DNA of 64,000 nucleotides from Polydactylus sextarius. Its lineage: Eukaryota; Chordata; Actinopteri; Polynemidae. A program made the translations under genes and the position numbers. Shown here one piece after another: positions 25,701 to 39,700 of this stretch (positions are counted from its first letter, which is position 1; each line of letters starts with the position of its first letter). Below the pieces are notes generated by a model. It ran no database searches. It saw nothing but the letters and a program-made list of their open reading frames with translations, and was not told the origin of the DNA. The stretch is from contig CM028916.1 in the NCBI GenBank assembly GCA_016801845.1, positions 16,073,514 to 16,137,513 of the forward strand, read 5' to 3'.

Positions 25701-28700
25701 TGGGAAACAACATGGAGGACGTGAAATGGTGACTTCTAATGTTTGGCACTAACTCTATCCCATCTACTAAGTTCTATTACTCCTGCAGTCATTAAACATG
25801 AGAAGTCAAGGCCACCCACAGCACTAGTCATGACTCAGAACCTAAGAAACTACTAAAAATTATTTGGTCAAGCTCACAGAAGGAAATTTGTTGCAGTGCA
25901 AGCCAGTTTATACTGACTGAAGTGTTGTAATTGAACACAGTTTCTGGTTATCAGCAGAATAAAAGCCCCTAGAGTTTGTGAAAATCGTGATTGAAACAGA
26001 TGTAAAGATCTGAGGGTGAACATCTAGAGGAGGGGAAGATGGGAATGAGAAGGTGAACAAAACATGCAAATACATTCTCATACAAATTAAAACCAAGGCA
26101 AGGCAGGGCAAAGACAGAAGCAGGATAAACAGAGTGAAGGCAGGTGAGAGTGACAGCAGTGGAAGCCTTTGATCTCAAGTTTCTAATCAGTGAAGATTAT
26201 GGTCCATGTGCCTGTGCCAGTTCTGATTAAAGCAGCGGTACCAGCACATGCTAGTGCATCCAAAAGAGGGAAGGAAAACATTGTACTTTACTCTAAAGAG
26301 AGGTGTTCAGCACAGCCCGTCTTGTCTAGATGCATCTAATCAAACATCTGAACTTTCAAGGTGGAGATGGATTTAGCATTTAGAAAAGCGCAAAGAGTAA
26401 CAATACAACACTGGTGTGTAAATCTCAGTGTGTAAATTGTAACACAATACTGTCAAACATAGTCAAGCAAGGTGCTACGTTGTGACTGTAATGTGCCAAA
26501 GTGTAGGGTGAGTCTCTATAAAAAGAGCTAACATTGTCATTACTTGACAATGAAAAACATATGAAACATAGCATTACAGAAGAATATAAATTTAAGTGTG
26601 AGGACAGACAGACCCTAGAGAACTACTTTTAAATCTCTGAAAATGAAATTCTTAAAACTTTCACTGACAGTAGTTGGATTTCACCACATGTATCTGGGGT
26701 GGGGGTGTGGAGATGTCAGGATTTTACTCATTTTACCTTTTCCTGAAACAGTTTTGGGATATGATGGATTGTGTCTTATTTCTGCTCATTTGTTATTACT
26801 CACAACTTTTTTGTTCAGTTGGGGCTTGGCAATATTGTGTGACAACAAACTGGTAATGTTTGGAAAAAAAGTTTTCAGGGTTTCCTTGAAAATTGCAGGT
26901 GAAGATTTTGTGTTGATTATACCAACACTTCAGCAAAAGAAAGGCTGCATCATACAGATATGGAAAAAAGCACAACAATGGTATGAGCACCTGCTGTATA
27001 CAAAATTATGTACTAAACAACAATAGCAACCAAAGTGTATTAAAGCATAAGCATAAGCATTTAAGCATTTGTGCTTCATGCTCTCAGAAGGATTTACTGA
27101 ACATATGTGAGCAAATACAGGTTGGACAGTAGCTTCTAATATTAGTATGTGAACATGTATACAGAAGTACATCGCTTGAGTGTCCCTCCTGGCATTTTTT
27201 TTCCAGGCAGGCTTTATAGGTCTAACCGTTCAGAGGCATCAGAACATTATGTGTCAACATTTTTTTTAAATTCTATTTTGGTAGAAGTAGAAATAGAAGT
27301 ATTGTCAAAGAAAGTCTTGGAGAGTTTTTTCTATAGTTCCTTTTGTGACCATAGCATCAGTTAGATTGTAACTCCTTACTATCCAATGTAAAGGAGATTT
27401 TTATCCTGGTAATCTGATGATGTTTTAGAAGAATAAATTATTATACAACCAACCAATGCCATTTATTGTTTCCCAGATTTCCCAGAAATGCCTAATTAAC
27501 ACATGGAAACACAATTTATGGTTTAAATTTGTAGCTGTTGCCTTACTGCTGTTACCTTACTGGAGATATTTTATCTATATCTACTAAGACGTTGCTGCTG
27601 AAAACAGTCAGAGCAGTCTGTCTGTGTGACAGGCTCTGTGCTAATGAACTGGACCTTTGTATCTTCTCCTTACCAGGTTATTCCTGGAACTGATGACATG
27701 ACATGACAATGTGATGTCCTCTTAGATGTAGCTAAGATAAGCCATTCAGTTGTACCTTTAGTCTGTAGTGGAGGTTTTGCAAAGCTGACCCATTGTTAAC
27801 TCAAGCAACACTGCATGGCTTAACAGTCTGTCCTAACCTCTTAAACTTGAAGTTTTCTTTCACCAAGAACAGAAAAGTGTGTTTTTTTTTACTGTGATTA
27901 TATCCAGGTGCTAGCAATAATGGCTTCACTTGTATTATAGCTTTCAAAATCTGTAGAGGCAGTTTAATAATCACAAAGCTTTATGAGCTCTGCTTTGTTT
28001 TCTTTGTGTCTTTGTTAATTTTTTTTCCCACGTGGATAAGTCAGATTTAACAAGGGGATGGCAAGAGTCAGACACAACACAGTTTACACCGATGTATCCC
28101 TGAGAAGATGTTGCTACATTCTTACAGCTGAATAAATGCAGTTATACCTTTTAGGCAAAACCACAGTGAGAGCATATCAAAGAAAGCAGCAACAAAGCGT
28201 GCATTTTCTAAATTGCAAAAGCATTAAACAGTCACAACAACAACCAAACCAGCCATCCAGGCCTCAAAGTAAGTTTTTAAAGAGTTTGGCTTGATCTCAT
28301 TAGACCGGTTGTTCAAAGAGTCTGGCAGAGCTGATGGAGAAACCCCGATAATCCGTAGTCATCTGTCTAGACTGTGAAATGACCAGAGCTGTGCTGCCTC
28401 AGGATCTCAAGCTGTGCTCAGACTCATAAGGGCTTAAAAGCTCAGCCACAGCTAGGCACTAGTCCAAGATGTGTCTTAAAGGTAATGAATAACATTTCTA
28501 GATTCCTCCTTTTATTGCATTGGGAGCCATTGAAGTCAGGTAACAGCCTGTCTTCTATAAGAATAAGCTTTCTGACAACCTTGGGTTAAATCCACCCTTA
28601 AAGATCAATGGATTCTTGATATGTGTGGTGATGAGTGGAATTGTCGTAAATCCAGGAACTTCTTCAAACAAGACTGGAACTGTACCGAAAGGTTCCTCCC

Positions 28701-30961
28701 TAAAGACAGTTGACAGCACCTTAGTGCTTGTCCTCATAAAATGATGGTCAAGAGAATTGACCAATCGGATTGTTTTTCTATGTTTCATGGCCAAACCCCC
28801 ACCCCACCCACCCACTAATGAAAGTCTAATCAATCTTAGACTCGCCAATCTTCCCCAACAGTTTGTAGCTTAATCAATAATAAATGTCTTGAGTTATTAT
28901 GAGTCCAATCGTAACATGATCAATAATTCACATTTTACAGTGTGACTCATCTGAACTTCAATAATGGACGTCCAACCAATCTGGGCCCTCTGGGACAGTC
29001 TGAGTATAAAAAAGTTGCAATGTTTTGGTCATTTCAGGAAAAGACTCAGATAAAAAATGATTCTAGCAAAATATTGTATGTTACTATGCTTTTCGCAAGT
29101 TATTGATTTACAATATTTGCAGAATTTAAAATAATAGTTATAATTATATTGTGTTTCTACAGACAGTTAATACAGAATATCAAGGTATGTGTCATTTTTC
29201 TGGCTCTTTCTTCTGCTGTGTTTAAGAAGATTGTACATGCATCACAAAATTTCACAAAAATCATAGAAGTCGTAGACGAGCCTGTTTCTACTTGGGCAGA
29301 AAATTGTGATTATTATCACTGCAGTGTATTATTTATGTTTTCTTATTTCAATGGGAACACTTAATTTAGAGAAAGGTTTCAGAAAAGTGATGACAATGTC
29401 ACCACAAACAGGAGCCGATACCCGTAATAATTCCTGTCAATAAAAGCATAATGCTGCGCAGGCTTTAAAATAACCACCTATTGTGGTTCTTACTATTGAG
29501 CTGTTTATTTGGTAATTGAATACAATCCCCGCTGAGCGCTGGGAGCAGTTCCTCCCTCGCTGTCATGGCATCGAACAGACAGCACCGACAGAGGAACGTG
29601 TCAATCCTTTTGATCCCTCGTAGTTGCTTTATCATCTCCACACAGCTTATAGTATTGGATTGTTGCTGCATTTTATGTCATTTCACCCCACCTTAAAATC
29701 ATAAGAGAGGGAGAGAGAGAGAAACAGGTAGCACAGGTGGGAAGAGAAGGGATGAATGTTTTTTTTTTTTTTTCTTTTTACCTTTTTACTGCATATGAAA
29801 GGTACAGGAGGACACCTTGTCATTTCTGTCCCACAAGAAACAGAAGCCTTTGAAAGTGGAAGATGAAAGGAGAGAAATGGCTTACTAGAAAGGGAGGGGG
29901 AGAGAACAGCTGACAACAACAGCTCATGAGGTGACAAATGGGAGATTTTTGAAGCTTTTTTCCCTTTCTTTTATTAAATCATTTTTTAGGGAAATATTTG
30001 AACAAAAATGGGGGACAGATTCGTGTGAAGGAAAAGGAAAAGCAAGTGCTTGACAAACTCAGACAGGTTGTTTGATGAGTCATATGCAGGTTCCATTTTG
30101 GCAAAGAAACAAATAGTAATACAAAATAGTATTGTTTTCTTAAAACATATGTATATTTTTCATCTTTTAGACAAAACAAAGGTCAATTATGGAATATAAT
30201 ACAGACAAAAAATAAAGACAGAATAGAAATTTGAAGCATTGTTGTTTGTTTTGCATGCAAAACAACTTTTGGTTTAATTTAGCAGTACTTTCCAGCTTTA
30301 TATGATTTTATTTTAATTTTCTTTTGTCCAGTCTGAAATGACCAGCAGGCAGCTCTGAAATGGAAAATGAGTTTGCTAAAAGCCGTGTATTGTGTCAGAA
30401 CAGAATAGAGGAGCAGTGGGTATTCAACTGCAGCAGACACTGAGAGAAAAAAATCCATTCAGTTCCTCCTGACTCATAGCTGGCTGAACTCAAAAAAAGG
30501 ACTAAAGGACTTAAGCATTTACCTCGACTCTCTAATTTTTTTTTTTTTACTTTTCCCTCACACTCCTTTATCCGTCTGTTCTGTCTCCTGTCTAACCCCC
30601 CACACGCCCTTTTCTTCTTTCTTTTTTTTTTTTACAGTCTTTTTTTAAAATCTTATTCAGCTTTGGTGCTTTTCCTCCCATACAGTCTGTCTATATCTGT
30701 CAGAATACTTCTTTTCTTATGTCTGCTCTCTCCTGTTTTTTCAGCACACACGGTAGTTATAATTCATTTCCTTGCTCGTTTTGAATTAAGTTTTAAAAAA
30801 AGCCGGGATGTGTCATGAGACCAGTAACCTTATTGCTGAGGCTAAAACATGAAGGAACAAAATACTTGTAGATGAATTGTGATGGAGACCGACTTTGGGC
30901 TGGGATTTAATTTTTTATTTTTGGTGATAACTACAATATATAGATTACAGTTATTGAACTT

Positions 30962-31037
30962 AATCATGCACAATCAGAACATACTGACTTTAAATTACAT
31001 TGATACTGTCTGTAATGATTGTTCTGATTGTATGATT
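30962..31037. repeat. imperfect hairpin of pre-miRNA size
   Basis: Bases 30962-30980 pair with 31021-31037 apart from a two-base bulge. Inside, ATTACA at 30994-30999 pairs with TGTAAT at 31011-31016. The whole fold is about 76 nt. I do not recognise a known microRNA seed in it. It may equally be a small foldback element or chance. Confidence 0.35.
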
Positions 31038-31951
31038 GAAAATTACAGCAGATGACTAGAAATACAGCATATTTGCCTTTATTTTTCTAAATAATTTCTA
31101 CTGGTCACTGCCTTCACTGACACATGTTTACAGAGCATATGCTACCAAAATATGCTTTTATGTTGCACCACTGTGGTATGTAATATGCAGAACATTAATG
31201 TGACCATGTCGGCATCTGTCACTCTGTTAACACATTCTTGTAATCATAACTCAAGAGCAAAACATAGAGACTCAGTACTTACACAGCAACTCAATAAAAA
31301 GTAGATGATGTTTTTAAAGATAATTTTAAATTGCGCTTTGCACCTTTCTGTGTACATGTCCTTGTTAATGACATTTACACTGATTTCCCTCTATAACACT
31401 TTAAGCCAAAAAAGTCCAAATTGAGTTGGTATAAAAATAATCTATGAGGTAATACATTTAATTAGGAGGAAAGTGGACTTTCCACAGTACTAGAGAAGAA
31501 TAAATCACAGAAACATTATATCTATACCACAGGTACCCCAAAGAGGGAAGACAATCTGATCACAGTTTGGTTTGACTTTATATCAATAAGTTAAAACTGA
31601 TTTCCAAGCTGTTAGTATTCGTGATGACAAACTACCAGTACTGTGATCATAGGTCTCTTTGTCAAAGAGATCCTGTTGAGACAGAATAACTCAATGGTCC
31701 TGGGGAATAAGCTGTTTCAGGGTTTAGCTACAGAGACAATATTTAGTAGCATAAATTTGTGGTTGTTTATGGTCTCTTGAGGTTTTGCTAATGAAATAAA
31801 AAGAGTTAAAAATATGCCACCATTACCTGTTGGATCAGTCATCAAGTAATGGAGTGCATCAGTGTATCAATTAACTGAGTGCATCTGTTATGTTTTTAAA
31901 ATGCAAAAGAGATGCTGTTGGTTAAAAAGGGTGGACTAAATTATCATGGAC

Positions 31952-31977
31952 TACTTTTTTTTTTTTTTTTTTTTTTT
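31952..31977. repeat. poly-T tract
   Basis: A run of about 26 T bases in leader intron B with no recognised retroposon body next to it. Confidence 0.85.
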
Positions 31978-32435
31978 AAAACTGAACAATTATGATCAGT
32001 CATTTCACAGCAGGCAACAAGATCTTTTTAGCAGTGATAATATTGCTGGCATTGAGATTTACTTAATGGCCTAAAATCAAAACTAGGAATAATTTCTTGA
32101 TGAGTTTTATCCTTTTTTAACTGGTTATGTTTTGCATGAATAAGTACATTATGATTCCCAGCGGCAATCAATAATAGCTGTTGAAATAAGTGCTACAAAG
32201 TTCATCAACTAAACATCCCCCAGAAAATTAAAATTGGTAAAAACATGTATGTGTCACAAGTTGTGATGTTTTTTTTTAATTGTGTTTAACTTTGCCTTCA
32301 GCAAATTAAAATGTATGTTTCAGGTTAATTTTCCGAAGAATTTCTGTGATTTGGAAATAAACATGAGAACAATCATCCATAGTATTTTATGTTGGATATC
32401 TGAAAATGGAATATAATATGAAAAAGTAGGTACTA

Positions 32436-32825
32436 TATTGACCCGAATATAAGATGGTATTTTTTCCCCAGAAAAAAGTCTGAAAAAGACAGGTCATCTT
32501 AAATTCGGGGTCTAGAGACCCGGGGGTCTAAAGCAACAGGTGGTGTCAAACATCTTCTCCCCAAACGAGTTAGAGCTTCTTCTCTCACACACACCAGTGA
32601 CCTGGAGAGATGTGACCGCAACACAGAGATTTTCTAGAAAACACCGACTTAAACGTTGAGCAAGTTAACAAACAGCAGATGAGACAGTTTTCCTCACACA
32701 TTGTGTTTCTCACACATTGACGAGATGGTGGCACTCTGCCATAGTTTCAGAACTGGTAATAATTGTCATCCGTGGCTGTCAAGTGGTCTTTTCATATTCA
32801 GGGTCGTCTTATATTCGGGTCAATA
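32436..32825. mobile_element. non-autonomous DNA transposon (MITE-like) with 19-bp perfect terminal inverted repeats
   Basis: The left end 32436-32454 and right end 32807-32825 are exact reverse complements (core TTGACCCGAATATAAGA, flanked by TA at each end). The 390-bp element contains no open frame resembling a transposase. The outermost TA could be a TA target-site duplication or part of the repeat. Just inside the ends are further degenerate copies of the ATATTCGGGGTC-type motif, in CTTAAATTCGGGGTC near 32500 and CATATTCAGGGTCG near 32795. This suggests subterminal repeats. I did not assign a superfamily. Confidence 0.75.
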
Positions 32826-32849
32826 CAAGACTTTCAGTAATAGTTTACA

Positions 32850-33098
32850 ACGGGGGTCGTTACTGGCCTCACATCGTCCATAGGCTGAGCCTCGATCAGA
32901 AGGACTCAGGCCTCAGAACCACACCGGGCTAGCAGTCGTCTGTACACCACATTTCCCACGCCCGCCAATTGGACGGGGATTCGGTGTTGGGCTCTTTTCT
33001 CTACACTCGCCGCTACTGAGGGAAACCTGTTTACTTTCTTTTCCTCCACTCAGTAATATGCTTAAATTCAGCGGGTTGTCTCGTCTGGTCTGAGGTCA
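32850..33098 (-). pseudogene. decayed 5'-end fragment of 28S rRNA (possibly with some ITS2)
   Basis: Read on the minus strand, the segment begins GACCTCAGACCAGACGAGAC and continues through CGCTGAATTTAAGCATATTA, GGAGGAAAAGAAA, CCCTCAGTAGCGGCGAG, CCGAATCCCCG and CCTTCTGATCGAGGC. These are hallmark blocks near the 5' end of eukaryotic large-subunit rRNA, in the right order. About 250 nt are present, from rRNA base 1, with many substitutions that look like C-to-T decay at CpG sites. It is therefore a non-functional insertion, not part of an rDNA array. The sequence right of 33098, up to about 33160, may be ITS2 remnant, but ITS2 is too variable to confirm. Confidence 0.9.
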
Positions 33099-36000
33099 TA
33101 GTCAAAAGGAGAAACGTTACATGGCTTGCCGCCAACCTGCTAGGGGAGGCACGGTCTGTTGAGTCATTTGGGAAAATAAATGCCCAGGTTGTTATATGCA
33201 GCTTTACAGTAATTGCGCTCAAAACATGCATTTGTATGAGCTTTACATTCAAAATACACCTGCACCTCTGTGTGTGTAGCACCAGTTTCCCCGAGTGAAA
33301 GATATAATAAAACAAGGTAGAAAACAACCACTATGTCTAGATGTTATTAGTTGAGCCAGTACCATGTTAATGAACCATGAGACAATTAAGCAGAAATATG
33401 TTTTCAACATCGGGGAAGAATATAAGATAGGGGGAATGCCAGTTTAACAGGTGGGAACTGACAAGCTATAGCTAGCATGGTTAGTACATGTTTGGTCAAT
33501 GTCTTTATCTAATCTTATCACATAATGATGGCAGCTAGATGTACATAAATTATTGTTTTTTCACTCTTAGTTATACATACTGTAGATGGTAAAATATGCG
33601 TTGTCATAGTTTGCACTTCCGTTCTGTTATAGACTAGCCCTAGCACTAGTTGCTAATAACTCACTAGGACACCTTTGCAACCCACTACAACTCCCCTATG
33701 TGACATCATCACCAAGTTGCATTAAAAAAAAAAAAAAAAATCTGACAAAAATGACAAAAACTGTAATTTAACTGCTTTTAGGGAGACTTAAATGTATATA
33801 TCATATGTTCAGGGGCTTTTTTACTCATTAATCAAAAGTGGTGTTTAACCTGCAATATATGCTTTAACATTAAGCGGAAAATTAACAGTAAACAAGTGTT
33901 AGAACTTAAAAAATGCTTATGATGTATATATCAAATACTGTCTTGTACTTCTTTACTCAAGTTATCTCTCTGTTTATCTCCTTAAATATTTGTTTATATT
34001 TTCTCTAATAAATCAGTCAGTGTGCAGCATGGTGTATGCAGTCATCAACAGCCTGAAGTTGTATTATTTGCTGTAGAATGGATTCCATTTCTTGGTCCCA
34101 TCTTTGCTTTGATACTGCCCTGAGATGGAGAAAAAAATGTGTACAGCCCTCTGGTTGCGAGAGCAGCCAATGAACAGAGCCCAATGGTCCTGAAAGACAA
34201 GGCAATTTGGCCAGAGTGATGGGAATAATGAGAAAAGCATCGTAATGTTGCCAGAGTCCAATTTACAAGGTGGAGAGAGAGTGGCCGAGAGAGCTAAAAA
34301 AGAGATGCAGGGACAGAGAAGGAATTGAAGGAACGCAAGAGACGGGAGATTGAGAGTGAGCGATCACCCACGCAAAAAGGCCTGGTATTGGTTTTGTGTT
34401 CATGTTGAGGTGGCTGCACATTAACCTGTGCAAATGGAGGTTATGGCTTTACTTCCATAGGGTGAACAAGGAGGGGATAACAGGGTTGCTGCCAGAGAAA
34501 GAGAGAGAGAGAGAGAAAGCAGTGAGTGTAGCACAGAGAAAATTCAGTCTTTCTGTTTCTACAGTTTGTGCCTTTGCGCTTGAGAATCAGCCATAGATAC
34601 ATCATTAAACAGGGCATCTTTAAAAGAACAGATTTCCAGTGCAGGATGGAAAAAAGAAGACTTTTATGGATAAAGAAAATCCTCAGAGAACGACTGAAAA
34701 TGAAAACCCCGGCAGGAAGATAAAAGGAGATGGTGAAAATGACAAAGAGATAATGAGAAATGAAAGTGCCAAATAAGAGCAGGAGGACCAGGAAAGAGCA
34801 AAGGTGATTTTCTGAAAGAGGTGAATAAAATCATGTGGAAGAAAAAAGTGTGAGTATTTGTTAGCATAAGATTCTCCATTTTGCCACTCTCCTCTCTCCT
34901 GACTCCACATTATGACACAGCAGTGTGACACTGCAGAGCAAGGGACAAGATTTCAGCAGATGGATGTTTTCTGCCCCAGGCCTGAGAGCAACATCCAGCC
35001 TACAGCATCTTAAACCAGTTTCAGCACATGATGCCTCCCTCAGGAGTGACTGCTCATGAATGTAGCCAATCTCTGTCTCGCTCTGTCCAACAGTGTGTGT
35101 CTTTGTCTCAGCAGCTGGGGAGGTGTTGGAGATTACCATCACAGCTGGACTACAGTAGACGATCGCTTCATAAATGTTTTCACTGTCCTCCCATTAACTC
35201 ATAAAGGGATAGCGATAGCGAACCGCTCCCTCGGCTGAATTATCTTTTCTCGCCCAGCTCCTCCCACAAGGCCACAGAGGGTAAAGAGACCACATACGAA
35301 GATTGAGACATATGTCTGCAGGGCAGACAGCAAGTACTTAGTTGGGAGGCAGCAGTACAAAAAGCCCTGTGGCCATGGAAAGACTAGCGACACACATGCA
35401 CAGTGAGAGTTAATGAAGCTTACCAGTGCATATCCCTCCCTAATCAAATGGGGATGTTAATCTCCTGTGAGTCCCTAAAACACACACAGACACACACCTA
35501 CACACACATTTTTGACAGAGATACTGTGATCAGAAGCAGTGTGTGGGAAGACAGGCAATCAGTGGCTGCAATCGTTTCATTATGCAGCTGGCTGGATGAG
35601 AGAGGCTTGTTTAGCACTTTGCACTATTTCTTCAGCTTTCTTTCTTGTGTCAGTTGAACCCACTCATCAGCTCTTGTTACCATGACCAAAGAGGCTATGG
35701 TTTTCACACATCTCTGTGTTTGTTTGTGTCTTTTCTTTATTTATTTCAAATATGATCAAACTTATGCAGAAAAATAGTGAACTTTTTTACCAAACTTTGT
35801 AGAGTGATGCAGAGTAAATTCAATTTTAGTTTGAATCCACTTGACATTTTGTCCACTTCTCAAGAATTATCCATAGATTTTGGTGATAAAACACAAAACT
35901 GAAAATTTAATGTTGTTGAGATCTGTGAATTTATACAATTTGGTACGAGGTAATGGTCCAGGTAATGATGTGGAAGAAAATGTTTGGCCTTGGTGGACTT

Positions 36001-36648
36001 ATACACTCTAGTGAGTGCCATTCTAGTTCATTATTAAACCACTCTGGTCATTTTACTCCTACTCCTGCCTGTAATTATATTGTGTTATAAATACTTGATA
36101 TTGTCCTCTTTGCACTAAATACAGTGTGTATATGAGTAACTTATACACATGATGAAAACATGTTAATGCAGCACCTCTGAAGGCGCTCTGCCAGGTGTAA
36201 ACACAGTCTGCGTGGCACATTTTTTGAAAAAGCCCACAGGAATGAGAACACTTTGACCCACTGTCAATTCCTCCATCCACTCTGCTTCACTGAAGAGCTG
36301 CAAGCACAATACACTCCCACAAGTCATGGCTCCTTTCACTCATCCATGGTAGGGGAATCATTATGGATAAGGGAGGGAGTAGCACTCACTGCAGCTGTTA
36401 ATGCTGCTCTGGTAATAATAACAACCTGTCGTCTTTTTTTTTTTGTTTGTTTGTTTTTGTTTTGTTTTGTTTTCTGTTTTTTTTTTTTTTTGCTTCCTTT
36501 GACAATGAAAGACAATCCTTCACACCTCCAGTGAAAACTAAGAGCGGGATGCACAGCACCATGAAGCCCTTGGCAGTTCTGTTGACACTTGTGTCACCGC
36601 TCAAAACCAAACATTTTCCTATCACAACATTTTTCTTAAAAAACAGAA

Positions 36649-36651
<3 letters not shown>

Positions 36652-36718
<67 letters not shown>
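36652..36718. repeat. (CA)n(TA)n microsatellite
   Basis: About 33 bp of CA followed by about 35 bp of TA. Confidence 0.97.
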
Positions 36719-36721
<3 letters not shown>

Positions 36722-39700
36722 AGAGAAACTCTGATCTTACATCCTCTCCATAAAAGTCTTTAAAATTTCATGATTTAACACACTTCTGATTAATGTTCAA
36801 CAGCATCAACAGCAGAACCAATCAAGAGATAACCTTAACTTGTCCATAGCCCAGAGTATATCATTAGATTGCTTTGTATTTAATTAACACAATAAGAAAA
36901 AGCAAATCCTTACTTTAAAGAAACAGGATTCATCAGATGTTTGACACGTGGACTAACACTAACCACTAACAAGATAACAGAGGAATATACTGCCCACGCA
37001 CTGTAAATATTTGTTTCGAGTATTTGTTGAGATATTTACAGTAATTAAAATGAATCAGTTAGTAATAAGTAATCAGTAGAACATGCTGCCAACTCCTGAA
37101 ACACTGAGTGACAGTCACAACACATTAACATTAACAGTCAACACACATTAACACACACAAGTGTTTCCTCCTGCATGAACGATGTGCGTACTTTGTTAAA
37201 CTTTGTTAAACTTGCTTCTAAACTCGAACTGTCAGCTTCTCTAAACACTGAATAATGTGACATCAGCTGAATGTATTGAGCTTGCAGACAGGGTCAAGAG
37301 GGTCAGTCACTGCGCAACTAAAGATTTAAACCAGCAAATTGTGTGATCAAAGCAGAGTTGCGGTTGTTGCCAGACAGGAGAAAAGCGAATAAAGAGAGAA
37401 ACAAAAAATCAAGCCGTCTGTGGCAACTCTGTTGAGAAAAAGAAAAGCGCTAGTCGACATGAGAGATCAAAGAAAAACAGCCAAAAAGGATAGAAATGGA
37501 AATAAGAGCTCAGTGAGTCATCTCTATATGACTCAGGAAACATTACAGTGGCATCTGTTGTGTCCATAGAGCTGAAGTTGTGATAAAGGCAAATTACTGT
37601 TGTAGCTGAAAAAACAGAATCAGCAAAAACATGCAGAAGTTGGATTATAGACTATAGATTCATCACTGACCAAAATCCCTAATGAGCATCCACAGCACTT
37701 TTTTTTAAAGTTATACCTTCAAAACAATTGTCTTTTTTTTCTGGAGTTAAAACCAGGTCCTAACCACCGCTTGGAAGCTATACATAATAAAGTGTTTACA
37801 GAGTGTATTATAAAGTCAGATGGGTCAACATATAATCCACAAAAAAAACAAAAAAACAACAAAAACGAAGCACCATAAAAACCCCTTTCAGCATGAGCTT
37901 TTGACCTAGTGAGTGTAAACATAAATCCAATTAATCTCTAAAGTTAAATTTGCATTGTGTTCCCTGATTGTTACTGAGACCCTTCCTGCTCTGCCTCCCA
38001 ACACACATCAGTACGTTTAATGTTACTGAAAACAAGGAATTAGCAAAATGCCAAAAGGTCCCAGTTAGACAAAAATATGTCACAATGATGCATCACAATA
38101 ACAGCACTTTATGCTACTGGAGTTTGTAAAATAAGTTTTAGACTATAAATAATACTGAACACTGTGTCCATAGCAAAGTTAATAGCAAATACATTTTTAG
38201 CCTGAGGAAAGGCAGCATCAGTGAAGCTGCACATGTGAATAGTGTACAGATATTTTCCTTCAGGTTCTTTTAGCATTAGAGTTCTAAAGTGCTCCAACTT
38301 TGAGAGATCAGTCTCAAGTGGCAGACCACAACTTGCGCAGGTAAACTAGTCTCAAGACATTGTGGAGTGATTTGACCTTGAAGGAAATGTATCTTGGAGC
38401 ACCAGCTCGATACTTTGACTAAAAACAAATGTGGTCTCTCAAGCATCAAATTCAAATCCAGTAATAAATGATGGGAGGCAAGGCCGACAAAGAGAGGGCA
38501 GTTTTTTTTTTTTTTAAATAACCTGAAGAGAGTGACAGGAGAATTGGTTAATAAATCCAACAATAACAGACTGGACTTTTTATTTTTTCATTTTTGTGTT
38601 TGTCTTCTTTCTTTCTTTCTTGTATTTTTTCTTTATTCATTCATTTTTCAACAGTTTAGTAAAGTTGACTATGAAGTGCAACAATATCATCTTTATAAAT
38701 GACAAAACCAAAGGAGAAGGTTTAAATTTTAACTGCAACATGTGCGATTTTCCTCTTTTTTCGCTTTTTTTTTTATTTTTGTCATCATCTACACTGTCTC
38801 TCCATTTCTCGATTTTATGTTTCTCCCCTCTCGTGTGTATATCAAATACATTTCATAGGCTCTGATGTGTTCATTTGCACCTCTGGGGGATATTTGTGAA
38901 AGATGAGACACCACTTTAATGGTATTAGTCTGTAAGTGTTTGTTTGACTCCGGGGCCATTAGGGAAAAGAAGGCAAGCTCAGTAGTTCACTATTATTATT
39001 TTTCAAATAGCTAATGTTTCCACTGAGATGTTTTCTTCAATATCTGCCACTGATTTGTTTCAGGATGTGTAGAAAGACTCAATAACTCCATGTAAATAAA
39101 AGATGGCTTTTATTCTACATGTTCCCACACAAAGTGTTTTTGTACATGTTTTTACCTCATGTAAACAAGATAAATTTGTCATTTAATGTTAGCTTTGCAG
39201 ACATCGTTCTCTTCATCTGTTTGTACTGTAGGCGATATATGAAACCTTTTTGAAGTAGTCACACGATGAGGAATTGGATAAGTATCTCAATGTAATTACA
39301 CCATACATTTTTAAATTCAATACTCTATTCAAATCGACTCGCCTGCCCGTAAACCACATTATGGATGAAAGAGAAAGATCCTGTCAAAGATACAAAGATG
39401 GGGGAAAAAAAGTTAGAAAGACAAGATCAAAGTGATTTTTTTTTCTCCTTTGGTTCATCAAACTTTTAAGTTTTTTGTGATTCATTTTAAAGTGATGTAA
39501 GCTGAATATCTTACCATTTCCTTTGTGACACTGCATAAAGTGCCCTGATGGTTTTTTATTTTAATTGGAACAGGCAGTTTCATTTCAGCCTTGCACGGGG
39601 CAAACTCATCCAATTTCTCCTAAGAAAATCACCAGGTAATACATGAAGTGACAGCACTGTTTCAGCCCATTCTCAGAGTCATTAAATTTATATTTTTACA

